Source: Opitutaceae bacterium
GTDB lineage: Bacteria; Verrucomicrobiota; Verrucomicrobiia; Opitutales; Opitutaceae
Direction: 5' to 3'
DNA: 9,277 nt
Assembly: GCA_005786775.1 (NCBI GenBank)
Contig: SYDD01000022.1
Span: 1 to 9,277 of the forward strand
Below the pieces are notes generated by a model. It ran no database searches. It saw only the letters and a list, made by a program, of their open reading frames with translations, and had not been told where the DNA came from. How positions within the stretch are numbered: position 1 is the stretch's first letter; each line of letters starts with the position of its first letter. The translations under genes and the position numbers were made by a program. Shown here piece by piece: positions 1-5,981 of this stretch.

Positions 1-1245
1 AAATTCGCGCCCGGCATCCTCACGGGGGCGCAGTCGGTCGCGACGCACGTCCTCGAGCCGATCGGCCAGGTGTTCCTGCGGCTGCTGTTCTTCGTCATCA
101 TCCCGCTGGTCTTCGCGTCGCTCGCCTCGGGCGTGCTGCAGCTGGGGCGGCCGGAGAAGCTGGGGCCGCTGGCAGGGCGCACCTTCCTCTTTTTCTTCCT
201 GAACATGGCGATCGCGGTCGGCCTGGGGCTGATCGTGATGAACGTGGTCCAGCCGGGGGAATTCATCAGCAAGGAGACCAAGGAGGCCGTGATGGCGACC
301 TATGGCGGGGCGGCGCAGAAGCACGCGGCCAACCAGCAGCAGGCCCAGGCGAACCTCACCCTGATGGGCGTGGTGGAGATGTTCATGCCGCGGAACCTCT
401 TCGGGGCCTTCGTGGGCAACAGCCGCACCTCGCTCGGCGACGTGCTGCCGTTGATCGTCTTCGCTATCCTGGTCGGGGCGACCGGCACGCGCCTCGCGCC
501 GGACCGGCAGGCGCGGCTCCTCGCGGCGCTCGACACCGTGAACGACCTGATGACGGGCATCGTGCACTTCGCGCTGCGCCTCGCGCCGTACGCCGTCCCC
601 GCGATGATCTACAGCGTGGTGGTCCGCACCGGCCTGGACATCATCCTCGCCCTCGGGGTGTTCGTCCTCGTGTGCGTCGCAGTGATGGCGGTGCACGTCT
701 TCGGGACGATGTCCCTGTGGCTGCGGATTTGGACCCCCTGGCGGCCGCGCGCGTACTTCGCGGCGATCAAGGACGTGGTGGTGACGGCCTTCTCGACCAG
801 CTCGAGCGCGGCAGCGCTGCCGGCGGCGCTGCAGAACGCCACCGAGCGGCTCAAGGTCACCCCCAGCACGGCGGGCTTCGTGCTGCCGCTGGGGACCACG
901 ATGAACATGAGCGGCACGGCCCTGTACGAGGGCTGCGTGGTGCTGTTCGTGGCGCAGGTGTTCGGCGTGGACCTCGGCGTGGGCCAGCAGCTTTCGCTGC
1001 TGCTGCTGTCGGTGCTGAGCGCGGTGGCGGTGGCGGCGATCCCGGGCGGCTCCCTCCCGCTGATCGCGGGCCTGCTGGCGACCTTCGGCATCGATCCGGC
1101 GGGCATCGGCATCATCCTCGGCGTGGACCGGATCCTCGACATGTGCCGCACGGCGACGAACGTCGCCTGCGACGTGACCACCACGGTGGTGGTGGACGAG
1201 CTGGTGAAGCGCTCCGAGGGCAAGGCCGCCGCGGCCGCGGGCTGA
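1..1245 (+). CDS. Dicarboxylate/amino acid:cation symporter (SLC1/DAACS family), 5' end missing
   Basis: Inner-membrane secondary transporter that imports dicarboxylates or acidic amino acids with Na+ or H+. The frame is open from base 1, and the first visible residues (EPIGQVFLRLLFFVIIPLVF) match the family region entering TM2. The GTG at 70 is therefore internal; TM1 and the true start lie outside the window. Visible: 414 residues. Hairpin 1 has the serine-rich motif TSSSAAALP (from about residue 266, bases 796-822). TM7 carries NMSGT (residues 302-306) where the family normally has NMDGT. Hairpin 2 begins at IPGGSLP. TM8 reads DMCRTATNVACD, keeping the Asp (380), Arg (383), Thr (384) and Asn (387) that bind substrate in the archaeal homologue GltPh; the Arg favours an acidic substrate. 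The tail is Ala-rich. The Asp-to-Ser change in NMDGT is odd because that Asp helps form a Na+ site. Family is certain; exact substrate is not. Confidence 0.95.
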   Translation, partial: KFAPGILTGAQSVATHVLEPIGQVFLRLLFFVIIPLVFASLASGVLQLGRPEKLGPLAGRTFLFFFLNMAIAVGLGLIVMNVVQPGEFISKETKEAVMATYGGAAQKHAANQQQAQANLTLMGVVEMFMPRNLFGAFVGNSRTSLGDVLPLIVFAILVGATGTRLAPDRQARLLAALDTVNDLMTGIVHFALRLAPYAVPAMIYSVVVRTGLDIILALGVFVLVCVAVMAVHVFGTMSLWLRIWTPWRPRAYFAAIKDVVVTAFSTSSSAAALPAALQNATERLKVTPSTAGFVLPLGTTMNMSGTALYEGCVVLFVAQVFGVDLGVGQQLSLLLLSVLSAVAVAAIPGGSLPLIAGLLATFGIDPAGIGIILGVDRILDMCRTATNVACDVTTTVVVDELVKRSEGKAAAAAG

Positions 1246-1270
1246 GCGCCCGCGCCCCGGGCGCGGCGCG
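1246..1270. terminator. GC-rich hairpin between convergent genes, possible shared terminator
   Basis: The 25 bp between the symporter stop (1243-1245) and the DUF1501 stop (1271-1273) contain a near-perfect inverted repeat. CCGCGCCC at 1250-1257 and GGGCGCGG at 1259-1266 are reverse complements around one base. As RNA it would fold as a stem of about 6 bp (1250-1255 with 1261-1266) and a 5-nt loop. There is no T-run on either side, so it is not a canonical intrinsic terminator. Its position between convergent stops and its symmetry suggest a two-way stop or mRNA 3'-end stabiliser. In DNA this GC-rich a short palindrome could also arise by chance. Confidence 0.35.
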
Positions 1271-2719
1271 TCAGGCGAGGATTGCCTTCACCACCCGGGC
1301 CTCCTCGACGCCGGTGAGGCGGACGTTGAGGCCGCGGAACTTGTGCGTGAAGCGCGCGTGGTCGATCCCGAGGCAATACAGGATCGTCGCGTGGAGGTCC
1401 CGCAGGTGCACGGGGTTCTCCGTGATGTTGTAGCAGAAGTCGTCGGTGGCGCCGTACTCGATGCCCGGCTTGATGCCGCCGCCGGCGAGCCAGACCGTGA
1501 AGGCGCGGCCGTGGTGGTCGCGGCCCATCGACGGATCGCCGAGCTTGCCCTGGCTGAAGACGGTGCGGCCGAACTCGGTGGCGAAGAGCACCAGCGTGTC
1601 CTCGAGCAGCCCGCGGCGCTTGAGGTCCTCGACGAGGGCGGCCGTGGGCTGGTCGACGTCGCGGCACTGGTTGGGCAGCTGGCGGGCGATGGCGATGTGC
1701 TGGTCCCAGCCGCGGTGGAAGAGCTGGACGAAGCGGACGTCGCGCTCGAGGAGGCGGCGGGCGAGGAGGCAGTTGGCGGCGTAGGTGCCGGGTTTGCGCA
1801 CCTCGGGCCCGTAGGCGTCGAGCGTCGCGGCGGATTCACCGGAGAGGTCGGTGAGCTCGGGCACGGACGCCTGCATCCGGAAGGCCATCTCGTAGGCCTC
1901 GAGGCGGGCGAGGGTCTCGGGGTCACCGAGTTCGGCGGCGTGGGCCTGATTGAGGCGGGCGAGATCGTCGAGCAGGGCGCGACGCTGCGCGCGGTCGACG
2001 CCCGGAGGGTTGCCGAGGTGGAGCACCGGGTGGGCGCCGGGCCGGAGGCCCACCCCTTGGTGGGAGGCGGGCAGGAAGCCGCTGCCCCAGAGGCGGGAGA
2101 AGATCGGTTGCCCGGGATTCTTGCCGGTGCCCTGGGAAACGAGGGCGATGAAGGCGGGGAGGTTGGCGTTGACCGAGCCGAGGCCGTAGCTGACCCACGC
2201 GCCGATGCTCGCGTAACCGGGGAGCTGGTTCCCCGTGTTCATAAAGGTGATCGCGGGGTCGTGGTTGATGGCCTCGGTGTGGAGGCTCTTCACGATGCAG
2301 AGCTCGTCGGCGATGCGCTGGTGGTGCGGCAGCAGGTCGCTGATCCACGTGCCGTGCGCGCCGCAGCGGCGGCCCGGGCGGAGCGGGGGCACGACCGGGT
2401 ACGCGGACTGGTTGCTGGTCATCCCCGTGAGCCGCTGGGAGCCCTTCACCGAGGGCGGGATCTCCTGACCGGCGTGGGCGTGGAGCGCGGGTTTATTGTC
2501 GAAGAGATCGACGTGGGAGAGACCACCGCTCTGGAAGAGGCAGAGGACGCGTTTCGCGCGGGGCTTGAAGTGCGGGAGCCCGGACTGGCCGCGGGTGGCG
2601 GCGGCGAGGGACTCGGTGAGCAGCGTGCCGAGGGCGAGGCCGCCGATCCCGCGCGCGGAGCGGCCGAGGAAAGTGCGGCGGGTGAGGTGGTGGAGCAGTT
2701 CGGCTTCGGCGGCGTGCAT
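1271..2719 (-). CDS. DUF1501 domain protein with Tat signal
   Basis: 482-residue exported protein of the DUF1501 family, which is related to the alkaline phosphatase/sulfatase fold; its biochemical role is not established. I chose the ATG at 2719-2717 because it places a twin-arginine motif, TRRTFLG (residues 13-19), before a hydrophobic Gly/Ala/Leu stretch and a likely cleavage region near LAAA. The frame stays open further upstream only through GC-rich DNA. Family signatures follow in order: LFQSGGLSHVDLFD after the signal, HEAINHD-like TEAINHDPAITFMNTG, IGAWVSYGLGS, FHRGWDQH, LFATEFGRT, GRDHHGRAFTVWLAGGGIKP, YGATDDFCYN, LHATILYCLGID and a C-terminal FRGLNVRLTG. Length is usual for the family. 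It is the last gene of the leftward group, 109 bp after the PSCyt/PSD1 gene, its usual genomic partner. No Shine-Dalgarno is visible; the leader is pyrimidine-rich. Tat export suggests folding, possibly with a bound metal, in the cytoplasm (inference). Confidence 0.93.
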   Translation of the reverse strand: MHAAEAELLHHLTRRTFLGRSARGIGGLALGTLLTESLAAATRGQSGLPHFKPRAKRVLCLFQSGGLSHVDLFDNKPALHAHAGQEIPPSVKGSQRLTGMTSNQSAYPVVPPLRPGRRCGAHGTWISDLLPHHQRIADELCIVKSLHTEAINHDPAITFMNTGNQLPGYASIGAWVSYGLGSVNANLPAFIALVSQGTGKNPGQPIFSRLWGSGFLPASHQGVGLRPGAHPVLHLGNPPGVDRAQRRALLDDLARLNQAHAAELGDPETLARLEAYEMAFRMQASVPELTDLSGESAATLDAYGPEVRKPGTYAANCLLARRLLERDVRFVQLFHRGWDQHIAIARQLPNQCRDVDQPTAALVEDLKRRGLLEDTLVLFATEFGRTVFSQGKLGDPSMGRDHHGRAFTVWLAGGGIKPGIEYGATDDFCYNITENPVHLRDLHATILYCLGIDHARFTHKFRGLNVRLTGVEEARVVKAILA

Positions 2720-2828
2720 CGTGGGACGGGCGTTGGCGGGAAGAGGGAAAGAGGAAGCGAGGGAGGGAGTGAGGGACGGGGAGAGGGGGAGACTCAGAGG
2801 GTCCAGTCCTCGGGGCGGGTGAGCATCG
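2720..2828. other. Intergenic polypurine/polypyrimidine tract with G-quadruplex-type pattern
   Basis: This 109-bp gap separates the PSCyt/PSD1 stop from the DUF1501 start. From about 2738 to 2801 the plus strand is almost all purine. It includes five close G-runs at 2761-2763, 2765-2767, 2773-2775, 2778-2781 and 2785-2789, with loops of 1, 5, 2 and 3 bases, which fits the common G-quadruplex pattern. The purine strand is the template for the operon, so the mRNA here would be pyrimidine-rich (C/U). I see no clear -10/-35 promoter and no AGGAGG-like site before the DUF1501 ATG. It could be low-complexity spacer or have a role in transcript processing, pausing or ribosome loading. Confidence 0.5.
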
Positions 2829-5800
2829 TCAGTTCCGCGTGATCGCCTCGCTGAGATTGAGGACGAGGGTCGCGACCTGCGCCCACGCGGCGTGCTCGGG
2901 GGCAGGGAGGCGGGCGTCGCGGGGAGACTCCCCGGCGGAGAGGAACGCGGCCGCCGCCGCAGGATCGCGGGTGTAACGCGCCCGCTCGCGCGCGAGGGTC
3001 CCGCGCAGGACGGCGAGCTCGGCCGCGGCCGGCGGACGCGAGACGCCCTCGGCGAACAGCCAGCGCAGGCGCGCGTCGTCCCCGGGCTCGGCGTGCCGCA
3101 GCGCGCGCTCGGCGAACGCGCGGGACGCCTCGACAAACTGGACGTCGTTGAGCAGCACGAGCGCCTGCAGCGGCGTGGTGGTGGCGCCGCGCTCGATCGT
3201 GCAGACCTCGCGGTTGGGCGCGTCGAAGGCGGCGAGCGAAGGCGGCGGCGCCGTGCGTTTCCAGTAGGTGTAGAGCGAGCGGCGGTAGAGCTTCTCGCCG
3301 CGGTCCTGCACGAACACCTGCGCCGTCGCGGGCGTGCTGCCGTAGTGGCTGACCTCGCGCCAGAGGTCGTAGGGCAGGTACGGGTTGACGCTCGGGCCGC
3401 CGACGCGCGGCACCAGGAGGCCGCTGACGCGCAAGGCGTGGTCGCGGATCAGCTCCGCCCCGAGACGGAACCGGGGGCCGCGGGCCAGCAGCCGGTTGCG
3501 CGGATCCCGCTCCAGTTGCTCCGGGGTGGCGGCGGCCGACTGCCGGTAGGTCTCGCTCGTGACCAGCAGCGTGAGCAGGCGCTTCACGTCCCAGCCGGAG
3601 GCGACGAAGTCCAGCGCCAGCCAGTCGAGCAGCTCCGGATGGCTGGGAAACTCCCCCTGCGTGCCGAAATCGGCCGGGGTGGCGACCAGACCCGTGCCGA
3701 AGAGCAGGCGCCAGAAACGGTTCACCGCGACGCGGGCAGTGAGCGGATGACCCGGCATCACGACCCATTGCGCTAGCTCGAGCCGGTCCTCCGCGGCACC
3801 GGGCGGCAACGGCGGCAGGAACGCGGGCGTGCCGGGCGTGACCACCTCAGTCGGCTGCGCGTAATCCCCGCGGTGCAGGATGCGCGTCTCGCGGGGCTTG
3901 TCCGCGACGGCCATCACCATGGTGGAGAATGGCTCGGTGAGGGTCGCGAGGCGTTCCTCGAGGTTCGCCAGCTCCACGCGGCGCGGAGCCAGTTCCGCGG
4001 CGTGGCGCGCGACGTGCGGCCAGAGGATGGCGGTCACGGCCGGATCGTCCTCGCCGCCGGGCCGGGCGAGCGCGGCGACCACCGCGGGAGGCAGGTCCGT
4101 GCCGTCATCCGTCCCGGTCATCACGAACACCTCGACGCGTTCCGGCAGGAGGGCGCGCCCTGCGCCGAAGTTGAGTTGCACGTTCAGGAAGGGCGTCTCG
4201 GCCGGCTGCAGCGGGCGGGCGAGCGTCGCCGTGAGGTGGACGGGGCCGCTGGCCGCGAGGTCGGGCGACCAACCCGAGTCGTTGCGCGGGTCGAGGCAGC
4301 CGGCGGGCGGGTACGCGGGATCCCACGAGCTCGCCGTGACCCCCGCGAGGGCGCGCAACTGGTGCAGGTCCACCTGGTCGCCGGGCACGGCGCCGGCGGA
4401 AACCGCGAGGGCCGTCAGGCGGAAGGTGCCCTTGAACTCCTCCGCGGGCGCGGCCGCCTTGCCCTTGGCCTTCGTCTTGGCGGCGGCGGCACCGCGCGTC
4501 ACAGGCCCGCGGCCCCAGCCGCCGCCCGGCAGGTCGGCCGAGGGCGGGATGACGATCCGCACGCCGGTGACAGGCCCGGGGACGCCGGTGAGGTCGGCCG
4601 CGATGTCGATGGCGGCGAGATCCCCGGCCTGCCGGATCACTACGACGCGACCGCCCTCGACGTCGAGGTCGGAACGGTTGGGCGTCGAGGCCTGGCGGAC
4701 CTTGACCGGGTGCAGCGCGAACCCCTCGCCGCGCCGGGCCAGGCGGGCGCGTTCCCGGGCAGCCCACTCCCGGAGCACGGCGGGATCGGGACGCGCGAGC
4801 GTCTCCCGCACCGCGGCGACGCGGGCGCGCAGGTCGGCCTCCTCGCCCGTCCGCAGGACGGTGCGAAGCGTGCGGCTCGGGCCGGCGTTCACCCCGGCGT
4901 TGCCATCGAGGCCGCGGTCGCCGAGGCGGTTGTAGTAGGCGAACAACCGGTAGTAATCGCGCGCCGTGACCGGATCGTACTTGTGGTCGTGGCACTGCGC
5001 GCAGGCGAGCGTGAGCCCGAGCACGGCCTCGCCGAGAGTCTTCACGCGGTCCGCGTTGTAATTGACGAGGTTCTCCTCGGGGATCGTCCCGCCCTCGTGG
5101 GTTGTCATGTTGTTCCGCTGGAAGCCGGAGGCGATGAGCTGCCCGTCGGTGGCGCCCGGCAACTGGTCACCGGCGAGCTGCTCGACGAGGAAGCGGTCGT
5201 ACGGGAGGTTGTCGTTGAAGGCCTGGATGACCCAGTCGCGCCAGAGCCACTGGTGCCGGCCGCCGTCGATGGAGAACCCGTTGGTGTCCGCGTAGCGGGC
5301 GGCGTCGAGCCAGTCGATCGCGAGGCGTTCGCCGAAGTGGGGGCTCGCGAGGAGGCGCGCGACGAGACGCTCGTAGGCGCGCGGGTCGCGGTCGGCGGCG
5401 AAGGCCTCGGCCTCCGCAGCGGACGGGGGCAGGCCGGTCAGGTCGAGCGTGACGCGGCGGACGAGTGTGCGGGGGTCGGCGGCGGGCGCGGGCGCGAGGC
5501 CCTCCTGCCGGAGACGGGCGCGAACGAAGGCGTCCACCGGGTGGGCCGCGCCGCCCGGCAGGGGCGTCGCCCGCGGCGGCACAAAGGCCCAGTGTTCCGC
5601 GTAGGGGGCGCCGCCCTCGATCCAGGCGCGGAGCGTCTCGCGCTGGGCCGCGGTGAGGGTCTTGTGCGCCTCGGGGGGTGGCATCACCTCGTCGGCGTGG
5701 GGGCTGATGATGCGCTGCCAGACCTCGCTGCCCGCGACGTCGCCGGGCTTGATGGCGGGGCCGTTGGCGCGGAGGGCGAAGGCGTCGGCGGCCACATCGA

Positions 5801-5981
5801 GGCGGAGCTTTGCCTTGCGCCCGGCCTCATCGAAGCCGTGGCAGGCGAAGCAGTTCTCGGCCAAAATCGGCTTCACGTCGCGGTTGTAGTCCGGCGCGGC
5901 GGCGACGGCGGCGAGCGGGAGTGCGAGGAGCAGACCGGGCATCCGGCGGGTAAGCAGGGTCGACACGGGGGAAAGGTTCAC
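2829..5981 (-). CDS. Planctomycete-type cytochrome protein PSCyt1-PSCyt2-PSD1 (DUF1549/DUF1553)
   Basis: Exported 1050-residue protein; no reaction is established for the family, though its haem-type motifs suggest a redox part. I prefer the GTG at 5981-5979: it overlaps the upstream stop as GTGA and gives a signal peptide with a basic start (TRR, residues 11-13), a core GLLLALPLAAVAAA and mature PDYNRDV. The ATG at 5942 would drop the basic part. PSCyt1 (about 32-135) has CFACH at 44-48, Met100 in VMPPPEAHK as a possible haem ligand, and RAWIEGGAPY..HWAFVPP. PSCyt2 (about 147-350) ends with a second haem-type motif, CAQCHDHK (327-334). A middle beta-rich part (about 470-620) contains a Lys/Ala insert (498-515) and a LDPRNDSGWSP segment resembling discoidin-like domains. 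PSD1 (about 745-1045) starts at HPLTARVAVNRFW and includes FDAPNREVCTIERG and TTTPLQALVLLND. It is the middle gene of the operon and precedes its common partner DUF1501. Confidence 0.93.
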   Translation of the reverse strand: MNLSPVSTLLTRRMPGLLLALPLAAVAAAPDYNRDVKPILAENCFACHGFDEAGRKAKLRLDVAADAFALRANGPAIKPGDVAGSEVWQRIISPHADEVMPPPEAHKTLTAAQRETLRAWIEGGAPYAEHWAFVPPRATPLPGGAAHPVDAFVRARLRQEGLAPAPAADPRTLVRRVTLDLTGLPPSAAEAEAFAADRDPRAYERLVARLLASPHFGERLAIDWLDAARYADTNGFSIDGGRHQWLWRDWVIQAFNDNLPYDRFLVEQLAGDQLPGATDGQLIASGFQRNNMTTHEGGTIPEENLVNYNADRVKTLGEAVLGLTLACAQCHDHKYDPVTARDYYRLFAYYNRLGDRGLDGNAGVNAGPSRTLRTVLRTGEEADLRARVAAVRETLARPDPAVLREWAARERARLARRGEGFALHPVKVRQASTPNRSDLDVEGGRVVVIRQAGDLAAIDIAADLTGVPGPVTGVRIVIPPSADLPGGGWGRGPVTRGAAAAKTKAKGKAAAPAEEFKGTFRLTALAVSAGAVPGDQVDLHQLRALAGVTASSWDPAYPPAGCLDPRNDSGWSPDLAASGPVHLTATLARPLQPAETPFLNVQLNFGAGRALLPERVEVFVMTGTDDGTDLPPAVVAALARPGGEDDPAVTAILWPHVARHAAELAPRRVELANLEERLATLTEPFSTMVMAVADKPRETRILHRGDYAQPTEVVTPGTPAFLPPLPPGAAEDRLELAQWVVMPGHPLTARVAVNRFWRLLFGTGLVATPADFGTQGEFPSHPELLDWLALDFVASGWDVKRLLTLLVTSETYRQSAAATPEQLERDPRNRLLARGPRFRLGAELIRDHALRVSGLLVPRVGGPSVNPYLPYDLWREVSHYGSTPATAQVFVQDRGEKLYRRSLYTYWKRTAPPPSLAAFDAPNREVCTIERGATTTPLQALVLLNDVQFVEASRAFAERALRHAEPGDDARLRWLFAEGVSRPPAAAELAVLRGTLARERARYTRDPAAAAAFLSAGESPRDARLPAPEHAAWAQVATLVLNLSEAITRN
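5978..5981 (-). promoter_or_regulatory. GTGA stop/start overlap, likely translational coupling
   Basis: On the minus strand, bases 5981-5978 read GTGA. The TGA ends the hydrolase gene after YRFFRW, and the GTG opens the PSCyt/PSD1 frame in the -1 register. A 4-base overlap of this type usually means the second gene is translated by ribosomes finishing the first. No Shine-Dalgarno is seen upstream of this GTG or of the alternative ATG at 5942, which fits re-initiation. Start assignment is not proven from sequence alone. Confidence 0.6.

Noticed and set aside
70..72. GTG at 70 as the symporter start
   Set aside because: The frame is open to base 1, and upstream residues match the family region entering TM2, so the gene begins outside the window.
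609..1667. Minus-strand open frame running from within DUF1501 into the symporter's opposite strand
   Set aside because: No motifs, and it overlaps two well-supported genes; low-complexity product.
2794..2826. Ten-codon open frame (MLTRPEDWTL) just after the PSCyt/PSD1 stop
   Set aside because: It starts two bases after the stop, but it is too short, has no ribosome-binding site and its 3' end runs into the low-complexity tract. Without comparative data it cannot be told from chance.
1343..2842. Long plus-strand open frame (499 codons) opposite the DUF1501 gene
   Set aside because: Its product is repetitive Gly/Ala/Glu/Val-rich with no recognisable domain, and it mirrors the minus-strand gene, which has clear family motifs throughout. 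Long antisense frames are expected at this G+C.
2720..3136. Longer DUF1501 frame beginning at 3136
   Set aside because: The added residues lie in another frame of the PSCyt/PSD1 gene and then in the pyrimidine-rich gap. They would bury the Tat signal about 140 residues into the protein.
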